A stretch of DNA of 54,965 bases from Xenococcaceae cyanobacterium MO_188.B32 (GCA_030065635.1 JASJDJ010000026.1:1-54965), one strand, 5' to 3'. Shown: positions 46,340-54,965, counted from the first letter of the stretch. Numbers and translations are program-made. The notes: generated by a model from the letters alone, not told the origin.

Positions 46340-48331
46340 TTAAGAAGATTGAAACTGAGGTAATGTCACGACAAACGTAGTTAGAAAAACTCCAGGATGA
46401 TCTGTTTTTTCGCTCTTAACATCGATCGCGCCATTGAGATGATCTACCAAATATTTTACTAAAGCGAGCCCTAGCCCAGTTCCTGGTACGGCACGGTCTG
46501 TCACACCTTGACCCCGACGAAATTTATCAAATATGTAAGGTAATTCTTCAGTAGAAATACCAGCCCCATAGTTACTGAGGGTAATAGCTATCTGCTTGGT
46601 TTTAGCTGCAACCACAGGAGCTATGCTCAGATTAATAGTCGTATCGGGGTCAGAATATTTAGCAGCATTTAAAAGTAGTTCGTTCAAAATATGTTGTAAG
46701 CTTTCAGAATCAGTATAAAGGTTCAAAGAAGCATCGGCAAAATCAGTCTCTAAGGTTAATCCTTTGTCTGCTTCCCATTTTTGGTTAAAAGAGTGGGCCA
46801 ACTCTCGAACAATTTGATTGAGGTTTAATTCTTGGGGATGGACGGTAAACTCTCCTGATTCTACCTTTTGTAAGGTCAGCAAATCCTTAATTAAGCTATA
46901 TTCTCGATTCCACTCTTGTTCGAGAATATTGAGATATTTTTCTCTCATTGCCTCTGGCAATTGTGCTTGACGCAGCATCTTAATTGCCATTTTCATACTG
47001 GTCAGAGGCGTTTTGAGTTCATGACTCATGCTGCTCAAGAAATCGTCTTTGAGCTCATTTAATTGTCGTAGTTGTTCGATTTGTCGGCGCATTTTATCTG
47101 ATAGTTTTGCCTGGACATCCAAACTCCATTTGAGTTGGGCTGTGCGCTCTTCAACCAAAGACTGGACTTGATTTAAAGTCTGATGATGAATAATGGCGGT
47201 GGCAATCTGAAAACCAATCCAATTGACCAAATCTAATTCTTCAATTAACCAAAGACGAGGTTGGTTACATTGAAGTACGATAAAGCCTAAAACTAAACCC
47301 GATCTACCATCATTAGACAAATTACCCATCAAAGGCATCATTAACAGGGCAGAGGAATTGTTCGGTTTGAGAAAATTAGGTAATAACTTTGGTGATAAAT
47401 CGATAAACGGCGCGTATTCGGTAATTGCTAGAGGTTCGGGAGCTTTTAATAAAGCTTTTTGGCACAAAGAAGAATCACTTAAGTTAAATGAATAATTATC
47501 TACTATGGTAGAAGTCTTAGTGGTGGATGACCAATAACAGGGTAATTGTACATTTGCTTTGAGCGATTGAGACGAATTTCTTTGAGTCATACGTGGATCT
47601 TTGTATTTAAGCATCAAAATTAGACTGCGATCCACTTCAAGAGCTTTACCAAGTTCAGATACAGTCAGTTGAAATAGAGAATTAACATCTGAACTTTGAC
47701 TGATTTCTCTACCCAAGTGATTCAGTAAAGTTTGGTATCTAGTTCTAGTTTTAGCTTGTTGCTGGAGTTGAATTTGGGAAATAGCGATCGCCATTGATTC
47801 AGAAACGTCTGTAATTAATTCTTGTTCGGAGTTAGTCCATTGATGAGGTTGAGATTTCAACAATAAAATCAAACCGTTAGCTTTGCCTTGAAAACGAGTA
47901 ACCATTCCTAACCATGCTTCGGCAGGTATTTTCTCAAATTGCTTATCGAGTAATTTATCCAAATGCTGTTGGCGATCGTCAATAATTATTAATTCTGCTG
48001 TTGATATTCGCTCTTCTACAAACCGAGATAAACAAGAAACCAGTTTATCTTCATTGAGAATTAGCAATTTTTGCTCATGCCAAAACCCAATTCTAATTCG
48101 GTTAAAAGAATCAGTGTCATGACAAAAAATCAGACAACCATCAACTTGGAAAAATTGACCGATCTTGCTGGCAAGAGTCGAGAGCATAATTTGAGAATTA
48201 GAACTATTCAAGATTATTTGAATAATCTGTGCTCTTATCTGGTCATTCGTTTTCTGGTTTGAAAAGCCAGGACTTGCGAATGAACTCGTTCCGCTGTTGG
48301 ATTCTTCTGGATTTTCCATGGTGTCAGCCAA
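46340..48331 (-). CDS. GAF-domain sensor histidine kinase
   Basis: Encodes 663 residues, no transmembrane helix, so cytosolic. Two GAF-like domains (about 35-190 and 210-385) precede a HisKA dimerisation domain with phospho-His in SSMSHELKTPLTSMKMAI (near 435). The HATPase has the N-box NELLLNAAKYSD, G1 NYGAGIS, F-box IFDKFRRG and G2 GTGLGLALVKYL. The GAFs have no bilin Cys context that I can see. No response regulator is adjacent, so it is an orphan kinase. Confidence 0.9.
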   Translation of the reverse strand: MADTMENPEESNSGTSSFASPGFSNQKTNDQIRAQIIQIILNSSNSQIMLSTLASKIGQFFQVDGCLIFCHDTDSFNRIRIGFWHEQKLLILNEDKLVSCLSRFVEERISTAELIIIDDRQQHLDKLLDKQFEKIPAEAWLGMVTRFQGKANGLILLLKSQPHQWTNSEQELITDVSESMAIAISQIQLQQQAKTRTRYQTLLNHLGREISQSSDVNSLFQLTVSELGKALEVDRSLILMLKYKDPRMTQRNSSQSLKANVQLPCYWSSTTKTSTIVDNYSFNLSDSSLCQKALLKAPEPLAITEYAPFIDLSPKLLPNFLKPNNSSALLMMPLMGNLSNDGRSGLVLGFIVLQCNQPRLWLIEELDLVNWIGFQIATAIIHHQTLNQVQSLVEERTAQLKWSLDVQAKLSDKMRRQIEQLRQLNELKDDFLSSMSHELKTPLTSMKMAIKMLRQAQLPEAMREKYLNILEQEWNREYSLIKDLLTLQKVESGEFTVHPQELNLNQIVRELAHSFNQKWEADKGLTLETDFADASLNLYTDSESLQHILNELLLNAAKYSDPDTTINLSIAPVVAAKTKQIAITLSNYGAGISTEELPYIFDKFRRGQGVTDRAVPGTGLGLALVKYLVDHLNGAIDVKSEKTDHPGVFLTTFVVTLPQFQSS

Positions 48332-48688
48332 TTATTCCTGCTTTTGAATCATTTTCGTCAGACACCGTTGTGCTATGACGATGTCTCAAAGCAGCGATTG
48401 TCTTGCTTTTAGAAAAGTAATTTATCAAAAGTTTATAGAGATTACAGCTATATATAAACACTATATAAACACGTGATATATCCAATTTGATTTCACTATC
48501 ATAATTAAACCTACACTGTTTAGACTGAGAAGACTGACGAATTGTCAGCAACTACTCCTTACAGAATTAGCATTCCCATTTTGGATAAATTTCTACCAAT
48601 CTAATAATAGTATTTTGGCTATTTTTTGCTTTCATAGCAATTTAGTAGAGGTGAACTATAAAATGACCTAAAAATTAGAAAATCTAAG
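48332..48688. other. 357-bp upstream region of the histidine kinase
   Basis: Contains a tandem pair of TATATAAACAC (48451-48461 and 48462-48472), exactly one helical turn apart, about 120-140 bp upstream of the kinase ATG. No supported ORF; short open frames here look like chance. Confidence 0.5.
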
Positions 48689-49690
48689 TTAAAAATGCTG
48701 AAATCCTTTAGATAAGCTTAATATTTGTGAGGGATAAACATTAAACTTATCTTGCAAAATTATTTTAGGTTCGGGAATGATTTTGCCGATGATTACCGCA
48801 TCACCATTTAATTTGGTCAGTAAACTCTTAGCAGTGTCTGAGGCAAGACATAATACTAGTTCAAAATCTTCTCCACCATATAAAATCCACGACCACATTT
48901 GTTCGGCAGGAACTAATTTAGATAATAGGGGAACACCAGTTAAATAACCTCTTTCTATTTCTGCTCCTACCCCACTACAACGACAAATCTGAGCGATCGC
49001 ATCAGCCAAACCATCACTACTATCCATTCCTGCTATTGGTCTTGATAAATTAAGCTCCCATAGGTAAGGTAAAACATCTAATCTTGGTTGAGGTTGTTGA
49101 TGGGCTTTAATCAACAACTTTCGCTCGCGATCGCTCAGTTGGCAACCTAATTCTGGATACAGCAATAATTCTAATCCTGCTCTAGAAAAGCCATGACAGC
49201 CAGTTATGACAATGGCATCTCCTACTCGAGCGTTACTACGACGAATAACTCGATCGGGCAAAACTTGCCCAAAAGCGGTAATTGAAACAGTAATTACCGA
49301 AGAACGACAAATGTCCCCACCAACAATAGGAGTATCGTATTGTTGTAAACAGGCAGTTAGTCCTCGGTAAAGTTCTTCTACCCAACTCACCAGAACATCT
49401 CCTGGTAAAGATAAGCCCACCGTAATAGCTAAAGGTTCTGCCCCCATAGCTGCCAGATCGGATAAATTAGCAGCAGCAGCCCGCCAACCAACATCAAAAG
49501 CGGTGGTAGTGCGATCGCTAAAATGTACTCCATCCACTAAAACATCTGTAGTTACTACTAAATCTTTGTCTGGGTGAGTGGTTAAAACTGCTCCATCATC
49601 GCCGATAACTTCATTAGGACAAAAGGGCTGTAGTTTTTTTAGTAGTCCTTGTTCGCCTATATCTTTAACTAACTGGTGGGAATTTTTCAT
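48689..49690 (-). CDS. thiL: Thiamine-monophosphate kinase
   Basis: With the ATG at 49690 (MKNSHQLVKDIGEQGLL) the product is 333 residues, normal for ThiL. The frame stays open to 49750 only because heptamer repeats lack stops. It phosphorylates thiamine monophosphate to TPP. Motifs: GDDGAVL (Asp pair), VTTDVLVDGVHF, AANLSDLAAMGAEPL, VGGDICRSS, AGMDSSDGLADAI, LYGGEDFELV. The final C-terminal segment is short. Confidence 0.92.
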   Translation of the reverse strand: MKNSHQLVKDIGEQGLLKKLQPFCPNEVIGDDGAVLTTHPDKDLVVTTDVLVDGVHFSDRTTTAFDVGWRAAAANLSDLAAMGAEPLAITVGLSLPGDVLVSWVEELYRGLTACLQQYDTPIVGGDICRSSVITVSITAFGQVLPDRVIRRSNARVGDAIVITGCHGFSRAGLELLLYPELGCQLSDRERKLLIKAHQQPQPRLDVLPYLWELNLSRPIAGMDSSDGLADAIAQICRCSGVGAEIERGYLTGVPLLSKLVPAEQMWSWILYGGEDFELVLCLASDTAKSLLTKLNGDAVIIGKIIPEPKIILQDKFNVYPSQILSLSKGFQHF

Positions 49691-49695
49691 TAGGA

Positions 49696-49803
49696 ACGAG
49701 GTAAGAGGTAAGAGGTAAAAGGTAAGAGGTAATAAAAGCCCAGTCACCAATTACCAATTACCAATCACCAGTCACTAATTACTAATTACTAATTACTAAT
49801 CAC
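49696..49803. repeat. Two heptamer arrays upstream of thiL
   Basis: AGGTAAG/AGGTAAA units (49699-49727) start 8 bp before the thiL ATG, and CAATTAC/TAATTAC-type units (49746-49803) continue to the end of the cyclophilin gene. Together they fill the whole gap between the two genes. Confidence 0.85.
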
Positions 49804-50939
49804 TAACTAGGTTGAACTAGATTTTCTATACCATCAACAACCTTAGCGGAGATAATTTTATCTTCCGCGTTTAGTGCTTCTAGAACTTCTTTCCCTTCGA
49901 TAACATAACCAAAAACCGAATAACGACCATCCATGAGATTGTAGCCAGGAGGAGTCATTTCTGTATCAAACTTGAAGAAAAAGAACTGAGAAGAACCACC
50001 ATTGGGATCTCCAGCAGGACGAGCCAAAGCAATGGCACCATAGGCATTAAAAGGAAGAACTGGTTGGTCTAGATAACGACCTAATTCTTCTAAAGTATCA
50101 CCATATACTGGTTCTTCATCCCCTCGAACTAAAACTTCTAAAGGAATTGCTCGATATTCTCCTGTCTTGGGATCGATAAAGCCTTCATCTTCTCCTGGTG
50201 GATCTCCAGCTTGCAAAATATAGAAATCTTCAGCCCGAATAAAATCTAAGCCGTCATAAAATCCTCTTTGCACTAAATCGACAAAATTACCACCATTAAT
50301 CGGTGCACTATAACCATCAACCAAAATGGTTAAATTACCTTTAGTCGTTTCCATTTCTACTTTGGCACGACCCAACAGTTGGGGTAGGTTGGCATATTCT
50401 TCTGGTATGGCAAAAGGAAACCCTTGTACCATTAACGCTTCTAATTCACCAACTCTATCTAATAATTCTAAGCGTTTTTCGGCAACTTCTCCTTTGTCTT
50501 GGGCCTTGACTAACTCTTGCAGTTCACTTACTTCACTAGTTAGTTTTTCAATTATATTTTCTGCTTGAGACTGACGCTCTTCTGGTACAGTTGCCAATAA
50601 TTTATCCCGACGAGAAGTTAATAGAAAATTAGCATTTTTCACATCTCGTTGGATTTTACCCCAACGTTTTCCCCTCAATTGAGTGCCAATATCTTCTAAA
50701 TCTTCTTGTATTTTTCTGACGGTATCGTTATCTATGGGCAAAGCGTATCTGAGTATAGCTTGGGGATCGGTAATAGCATCTCCTTGTGCCAACATACTCC
50801 TGCGGGGAGCAGCCATTGCTTCTAAATTTCCCCAAACTAGGCTTCCACTCACAAAGAAAGTAGCTAACAAGATAATCAACAAACTTGTTTTGAGTAGATT
50901 TTTGCCCCACTCGCTCGAAACATTCTGTACGGTTTTCAT
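49803..50939 (-). CDS. Lumenal cyclophilin-type PPIase (CYP38/TLP40-like)
   Basis: Encodes 378 residues. An N-terminal hydrophobic signal (about 17-37) precedes AMAAPRR, a likely cleavage region, so it is thylakoid-lumen or periplasm targeted. A helical bundle domain (about 60-185: VRKIQEDLEDIGTQLRGKRW) is followed by a cyclophilin domain (about 195-375) with YDGLDFIRAEDFYILQAGDP and SSQFFFFKFD. This is the layout of plant CYP38/TLP40, needed for PSII assembly. Active-site residues differ from classical cyclophilins, so PPIase activity may be weak. Divergent from efp. Confidence 0.88.
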   Translation of the reverse strand: MKTVQNVSSEWGKNLLKTSLLIILLATFFVSGSLVWGNLEAMAAPRRSMLAQGDAITDPQAILRYALPIDNDTVRKIQEDLEDIGTQLRGKRWGKIQRDVKNANFLLTSRRDKLLATVPEERQSQAENIIEKLTSEVSELQELVKAQDKGEVAEKRLELLDRVGELEALMVQGFPFAIPEEYANLPQLLGRAKVEMETTKGNLTILVDGYSAPINGGNFVDLVQRGFYDGLDFIRAEDFYILQAGDPPGEDEGFIDPKTGEYRAIPLEVLVRGDEEPVYGDTLEELGRYLDQPVLPFNAYGAIALARPAGDPNGGSSQFFFFKFDTEMTPPGYNLMDGRYSVFGYVIEGKEVLEALNAEDKIISAKVVDGIENLVQPS

Positions 50940-51142
50940 AAAATTTAATACCCGATCGCTATTAACTTCCTGGTTGTCTTATGGACAAAAGCTCATCTAC
51001 TGTATGTTCTTAGTTCTCGATAGACCTTGTCAATACATATTTAAAAGGCAATAGCCTTGGGTCATTAACAGAACAGAACATAGCGGAAGTCCTTCATCGG
51101 GTAGAATGGAATTCTGATCTTTCTAGACTGCTTTTTTACTTC

Positions 51143-51700
51143 ATGATTTCTAGCAACGATTTTCGCACTGGCGTAACTATTGAGTTGGATGGCTCTGTTT
51201 GGCGAGTGGTAGAATTTTTGCATGTTAAACCAGGTAAAGGTTCTGCTTTTGTCCGTACTAAGTTGAAAAATGTACAGAGTGGGAGTGTAGTTGACCGTAC
51301 CTTTCGTGCTGGAGAAACTGTACCTCAAGCCAATATAGAAAAAAGAACGATGCAGCATACCTATAAGGATGGGGAAGACTATGTGTTTATGGATATGGAA
51401 ACTTATGAGGAAGCTCGTCTTAGTCCAGAACAAATTGGCGATGGTGTTAAATATATCAAAGAAGAAATGGAAGTAAATGTTCTTTTTTGGGAAGAACAGA
51501 TATTAGAGGTAGAATTACCCACTTCTGTAATGCTAGAAGTAATAGACACCGATCCTGGAGTAAAAGGGGATACTGCTACTGGAGGCACGAAACCAGCTAC
51601 CGTAGAAACTGGAGCGCAAGTTATGGTGCCTTTATTTATTTCTATTGGTGAAAAAATTAAAGTTGATACCCGCGATGGCTCTTATTTAGGGAGAACCTAA
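51143..51700 (+). CDS. efp: Translation elongation factor P
   Basis: Encodes 185 residues, three OB-like domains. It relieves ribosome stalling at polyproline. The tip loop is [13 protein letters not shown], with the modifiable lysine at residue 32. The C-terminus [10 protein letters not shown] is typical. It is followed by accB, an arrangement known in cyanobacteria (e.g. Synechocystis). The ATG is clear. Confidence 0.96.
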   Translation: MISSNDFRTGVTIELDGSVWRVVEFLHVKPGKGSAFVRTKLKNVQSGSVVDRTFRAGETVPQANIEKRTMQHTYKDGEDYVFMDMETYEEARLSPEQIGDGVKYIKEEMEVNVLFWEEQILEVELPTSVMLEVIDTDPGVKGDTATGGTKPATVETGAQVMVPLFISIGEKIKVDTRDGSYLGRT

Positions 51701-51710
51701 GTTAAACCAA

Positions 51711-51731
51711 GATTATTGAGACTCAATAATC
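51711..51731. repeat. Palindrome between efp and accB
   Basis: GATTATTGAG, one base, CTCAATAATC: a perfect dyad 10 bp after the efp stop. No T run follows. It may be a processing or attenuator hairpin within the efp-accB transcript, or an operator for accB. Confidence 0.5.
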
Positions 51732-51775
51732 ATAGATAATGAAGACAAATTATTAAAGATTAGGTTGTATAGTTT

Positions 51776-52261
51776 GTGTCTATAGATTTTCGACAACTTT
51801 GTGAATTACTATCAGCGATCGCTCAAACTGATATCACGGAGTTAAGTTTAAAAAATGAGGAGTTTGAATTAATGGTACGCAAAGGAGCAACTATAGTACC
51901 ATCAGAGCCTATCATAAAATCTACCGAAACTACAGAAATTGCTACTCCAACTGCAATTACCCCAGTAGTTTTACCTCAAACTCCCTCTCAACCCCCACCA
52001 CCACCTACTAGAGATAAAAAATGGGTAGAAATTACCTCTCCAATGGTAGGAACTTTTTACCGCGCTTCCGCACCAGATGAACCAGCTTTTGTAGAAATTA
52101 ACGATCGCATTAGCAAAAATCAGACTGTCTGCATCATCGAAGCCATGAAGTTGATGAATGAAATTGAAGCAGAAGTTTCAGGACAAGTTATGGAAATTGC
52201 CGTAGAAAATGGAGAACCAGTTGAATATGGTCAAACTTTAATGTGGATCGATCCTGACTAA
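51776..52261 (+). CDS. accB: Biotin carboxyl carrier protein of acetyl-CoA carboxylase
   Basis: Encodes 161 residues, starting at GTG 51776. It carries the biotin that shuttles CO2 in acetyl-CoA carboxylase, the first step of fatty acid synthesis. An N-terminal helix pair (about 5-37) precedes a Pro/Thr-rich linker with a PPPPP run (about 40-80) and a biotinyl domain with EAMKLMN, biotin at Lys125. The linker prolines fit the upstream efp. The stop codon is followed at once by a TAGACTTCTTG repeat copy. Confidence 0.95.
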   Translation: MSIDFRQLCELLSAIAQTDITELSLKNEEFELMVRKGATIVPSEPIIKSTETTEIATPTAITPVVLPQTPSQPPPPPTRDKKWVEITSPMVGTFYRASAPDEPAFVEINDRISKNQTVCIIEAMKLMNEIEAEVSGQVMEIAVENGEPVEYGQTLMWIDPD

Positions 52262-52310
52262 TAGACTTCTTGTCTTCATTTGCCGATTAATCTCGGTTGA
52301 TTCAAGTAGC
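52262..52310 (+). repeat. TAGACTTCTTG repeat copy after accB
   Basis: TAGACTTCTTG begins directly after the accB TAA (52259-52261). About 25 bases on, TCTCGGTTGA matches the interior of the copy at 30952, so this is a diverged member of the same family. Confidence 0.6.
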
Positions 52311-52394
52311 AAGAAATAGAATTCTCATGAGAAGTTGCGTTTTACCGAATTTTTACTCTTACTAAAGCAAAACCTTTCTTGAAAAAAACGAACT

Positions 52395-53213
52395 ATGGAA
52401 TTGCTTTTAATTATTTTGTCAGGATTATTCTCAGTTGTTTCTTCTGGAGGTTTATTTCTAGACCTCTTGATTGGCAATTTACTCAACTCTGAGGTTCAAC
52501 AAGTAGAGCAGTTGGTAACTAGAATAGACAATACTCCTAGTTACCAACTAGCTGCGGGTAAGTTAGATAGAATCAGAATTGCCAGTAGAGGAGTAAACAT
52601 TGGCTCTTTACTAACAATTAATACCCTGGAACTGGAAACTGACCCCATAGATATTAACTTACGTAACTTAGAGACCAACAATCTTGAAGAAATTAGAAAA
52701 TCACTGCGTAAACCTCTGCAAGGAGCAGTCAGCTTAATAGTTACAGAAAAAGACCTTAATCAAACTTTACAATCTGCGGAAATTCAAGCTCGACTACAGC
52801 AAGTATTAAACAGATTAATTAAACAAAAAACAGGTTCTTCGGCATTTAGCTATCAACTATTTAATCCTCACCTCGAATTGATAGAGGATAATATTTTCAG
52901 ACTAGAATTTCAGCTAAATCGCTTAGAAGGCGGACATTCTCGCTTTCGGGAATTAGAAATAACTCTAGAATGTCAGATTAAAGTAATAGAAGGAACAAAA
53001 ATTGAATTAGTTAAACTAAAAGGTACGGTTAATGACCGCCCTCTATCCGAACGCCTATTGCAAGGTTTTGCTAAAGGAATTAGTGAGCGTCTAAATTTTA
53101 CTAATTTGGAACAAAACAGTATTTTTGTTCGGCTTTTACAATTAAGGATAAATAACAATCAGATTGAGCTAGCTGCTTTTGTGCGGATACCCCAAGAAAA
53201 GGTAAAAATTTAG
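52395..53213 (+). CDS. DUF2993 (LmeA-like) protein
   Basis: Encodes 272 residues. A short hydrophobic start (1-27) could be a signal anchor. The rest is a beta-rich DUF2993 domain: GSLLTINTLELETDPIDINL, LIVTEKDLNQTL, FRLEFQLNRLEGG, QLRINNNQIELAAFVRI. The family is proposed to bind lipid in the cell envelope; in cyanobacteria its role is unknown. ATG start after GAAAAAAACGA (weak ribosome site). Confidence 0.8.
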   Translation: MELLLIILSGLFSVVSSGGLFLDLLIGNLLNSEVQQVEQLVTRIDNTPSYQLAAGKLDRIRIASRGVNIGSLLTINTLELETDPIDINLRNLETNNLEEIRKSLRKPLQGAVSLIVTEKDLNQTLQSAEIQARLQQVLNRLIKQKTGSSAFSYQLFNPHLELIEDNIFRLEFQLNRLEGGHSRFRELEITLECQIKVIEGTKIELVKLKGTVNDRPLSERLLQGFAKGISERLNFTNLEQNSIFVRLLQLRINNNQIELAAFVRIPQEKVKI

Positions 53214-53306
53214 CTCCAAACACAGTAAACTCAGTGGGATACTCAAAGCGGTAAAGGAAATTAGCTTAATTTCGTAGACTGCTTTCTCTTGATTCGGAGA
53301 ACTATT

Positions 53307-53933
53307 ATGCAAAATAAAAAACAAAATCGTCGTTTTTCTCTTCCTCTTGTCGCTGGAATAACTGTAGCTATTTTGGCTCTTGGCGGTGGAACGGCTTGGT
53401 GGGCAAAGTATTCCCTCGAAAAAGCAGAGTCACCAGCAAATCCCAGATCTTCTCCCGTTAATCCACCGGTAGTCAAACAACCATTACCTCAACCAGCTAC
53501 CGAACAAAAACAAGTAGAAATTTGTTGGCTCAATCCGACGGGAGATAAGATCGAGTTAGTTACCAAAACTTTAACTGTTCAAAAATCAGCACAAACAGAT
53601 CGGCTATTAAAAATTGCTTTAGAAAATTTATTATCTGGTACAGAAGAAGAATCTTATACTACCGCTATTCCTACAGGAACAAAGTTAATCGATCTAAATA
53701 TAGATAAAGAAGGAATTCACGTCGATCTTTCTCAGCAATTTACTTCTGGTGGTGGTAGTGCTTCTATGACCGGTCGTTTGGCTCAAGTGCTTTATACGGC
53801 AACGAGTCTCGATCCTGACAGTAAAGTATGGCTTAAGGTGGAAGGAGAACCATTAACTACTTTAGGGGAAGAAGGATTAATTATCAATCAACCTATGACC
53901 CGCAGTGATTTTCAAAATAACTTTACTCTTTAA
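53307..53933 (+). CDS. GerMN-domain envelope protein
   Basis: I choose the ATG at 53307 with CGGAGA 7 bases upstream, giving 208 residues; the frame is open from a TTG at 53289. An N-terminal membrane anchor (about 11-28) and a Pro-rich linker precede a GerMN domain (about 60-205): LEVTKTL-like start, LLKIALENLLSGTEEE, GTKLIDLNIDKEGIHVDLSQQF, QVLYTATSLDPDSKVWLKVEG. It is likely periplasmic. GerMN proteins act in spore germination in Bacillus; the cyanobacterial role is unknown. Confidence 0.8.
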   Translation: MQNKKQNRRFSLPLVAGITVAILALGGGTAWWAKYSLEKAESPANPRSSPVNPPVVKQPLPQPATEQKQVEICWLNPTGDKIELVTKTLTVQKSAQTDRLLKIALENLLSGTEEESYTTAIPTGTKLIDLNIDKEGIHVDLSQQFTSGGGSASMTGRLAQVLYTATSLDPDSKVWLKVEGEPLTTLGEEGLIINQPMTRSDFQNNFTL

Positions 53934-53984
53934 TCTGGTTAGAAGTTGCTGAATTTCTTAATTTTACTAAAAGCTCACACATTA

Positions 53985-54791
53985 TCAATCTTGCCCGATC
54001 AGACGATCGAAATACCAATTTAATAAAGGTGTTAGTAAACTATGCCACCTATGCAAAATATTCATTTCCCATCCAGGAGCGATCGCCAAAGTTTTTTGTT
54101 CGATTCCTCGAACAATGGCTCGGGCTACCCCTTCTGCTGTCCAAGTTTGGGCAGAGGCAGTGATTTTTTTAGTTTCTAAAGGTTTAGTTTTGTTTTCCTG
54201 AATTAATTGAGGAGTATCTGTATCAGGAGGATAGACGATGGAGACTTTTATCCCTTTGGGTTTTAGTTCCCCTCTGAGAGATTCTGCTAGCCCTCTGAGG
54301 GCAAATTTAGAAGGACTATAAGCAGAATAGCCGTATAAGCCAATTAACCCTGCTCCAGAAGAAATTAAGACAATATGACCCCGTTGTCGTGCTTCCATAG
54401 CCGACAATACGGCTCTGACACTATACAAAGAACCAAAATAATTAATTGCCATAGTCCGCTCAAATATTTCTAGGGGTATTTTGGCAAAGTAACCAGGATA
54501 AGCCATACCCGCAGACGCAATTAAAATATCGGGATTGCCTATTTGCGCGATCGCTTGTTGGATAGCTGCTTCATTTTCAGGTTGGTTAGCTACATCAGCA
54601 ACTAGAGCGAGTACTTGTTGGTTAGGGGTTGCTCTAACTGCTTCAATTTCTTGTTTTGCTAAATCTAGCTTGGCGCGATCGCGAGCAATAATCGATACAT
54701 TTGCCCCTTGTTGGGCTAATAATTTGGCTGTAGCTTTACCAATACCACTAGAACCACCAGTGATAATAGCGTGTTGATTGAGAAATTTCAT
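53985..54791 (-). CDS. SDR oxidoreductase, 3-ketodihydrosphingosine-reductase-like
   Basis: Encodes 268 residues. A classical short-chain dehydrogenase: TGGSSGIG (cofactor loop, 11-18), RDR after beta-2 favouring NADPH, SAGMAYPG (NAG-equivalent region), catalytic Ser in VLISSGAG and YSAYSPSK (Tyr-x3-Lys). GLAESLRGELKPKGIKVSIVYPPDTDTP and the C-terminal hydrophobic tail resemble eukaryotic 3-ketodihydrosphingosine reductase; substrate in cyanobacteria is unproven. Convergent with the GerMN gene; 51 bp between. Confidence 0.85.
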   Translation of the reverse strand: MKFLNQHAIITGGSSGIGKATAKLLAQQGANVSIIARDRAKLDLAKQEIEAVRATPNQQVLALVADVANQPENEAAIQQAIAQIGNPDILIASAGMAYPGYFAKIPLEIFERTMAINYFGSLYSVRAVLSAMEARQRGHIVLISSGAGLIGLYGYSAYSPSKFALRGLAESLRGELKPKGIKVSIVYPPDTDTPQLIQENKTKPLETKKITASAQTWTAEGVARAIVRGIEQKTLAIAPGWEMNILHRWHSLLTPLLNWYFDRLIGQD

Positions 54792-54880
54792 CTTTGTTGA
54801 TGGTTAATTGCTGCTGTTAGCTTTTATTATTTCTAACGGGACTTTGACAAAAAACTAGGTTCAAAAAGGGGTGAAAGCCT

Positions 54881-54927
54881 GATATATTAATGGTTTAACC
54901 TCAAAATAGCTAAATCCTTAATATATC
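54881..54927. repeat. Inverted repeat GATATATTAA
   Basis: GATATATTAA (54881-54890) and TTAATATATC (54918-54927) are perfect inverted copies, 27 bases apart, near the right window edge. Confidence 0.6.
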
Positions 54928-54938
54928 TGGGTTTCAGG

Positions 54939-54965
54939 CGAATTTACCTCTTCGAGGTAAATTCG
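54939..54965. repeat. 12-bp perfect hairpin at the window end
   Basis: CGAATTTACCTC, loop TTC, GAGGTAAATTCG: a compact hairpin that ends exactly at the last base. With the inverted repeat just before it, this may be the edge of a mobile element that continues outside the window. Confidence 0.55.

Noticed and set aside
48324-48551. 75-residue minus-strand frame upstream of the histidine kinase
   Set aside because: AT-driven open frame, covers the tandem repeat, no recognisable features.
49696-49803. CRISPR array
   Set aside because: The repeats are contiguous 7-mers without spacers.
51065-51433. 122-residue minus-strand frame over efp
   Set aside because: Antisense of efp, no family character.
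54010-54024. ATACCAATTTAA as another copy of the ATACCAATTT element
   Set aside because: It lies in conserved-looking SDR coding sequence (LLNWYFDR) with no inverted partner nearby.

Overview
The window is chromosomal DNA from a phycobilisome-containing cyanobacterium. Evidence: the octamer GCGATCGC (HIP1) recurs throughout, and the gene set includes phosphoribulokinase, ferredoxin-NADP reductase with a CpcD-like linker domain, the phycobilin lyase CpcT, the sulfolipid synthase SqdX, an FtsH2-like thylakoid protease and a CYP38-like lumenal cyclophilin. The DNA is AT-rich. Gene boundaries carry many heptanucleotide tandem repeats and small palindromic elements. Genus cannot be fixed from the sequence. 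No tRNA, rRNA, CRISPR array, prophage or complete transposase gene was seen.

Layout. 1-7.4 kb: a truncated imelysin-like lipoprotein, a small secreted protein, a decayed DUF4291 gene, sqdX, a Ser/Thr kinase and a large GAF/coiled-coil membrane sensor. 7.4-12.2 kb: a nickel-SOD maturation protease without its SOD gene, aspartase, a membrane protein, a toxin/antitoxin pair, and a DUF6463 membrane protein with a TetR regulator. 12.3-20.3 kb: gyrA, a DCC-family thiol protein, a divergent PII protein, a fatty-acid-hydroxylase-like protein, a Crp/Fnr regulator, higBA, recN and a pentapeptide-repeat remnant. 20.4-31 kb: ftsH, petH divergent from prk, an AbrB-type membrane protein, a small conserved protein, tadA and the ktrAB potassium uptake pair. 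31-39 kb: a surface/extracellular block with a GT2 glycosyltransferase, a PEP-CTERM protein, a secreted RTX protein, a TPR-GT61 glycosyltransferase and a TPR-methyltransferase-like protein. 39-55 kb: cpcT, pfkA, a TAXI-TRAP transporter, a UbiB-family kinase, a sensor histidine kinase, thiL, the CYP38-like cyclophilin, efp-accB, a DUF2993 protein, a GerMN lipoprotein-like protein and an SDR reductase.

Most genes are core cyanobacterial housekeeping or photosynthesis genes. The accessory signals lie in the two toxin-antitoxin modules, the TetR/DUF6463 unit with visible operators, the RTX/TPR-glycosyltransferase block, and the repeat families. One repeat family begins TAGAC(T/C)TCTTG and sits directly at the stop codons of three unrelated genes; two inverted copies bound a 213-bp MITE-like element at 30952-31164. 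I found no complete novel defence or biosynthetic system. The best candidates for unusual biology are the PII paralogue lacking Ser49, the TPR-GT61/RTX neighbourhood and the structured intergenic elements. All family assignments are by reading motifs; no database search was run.
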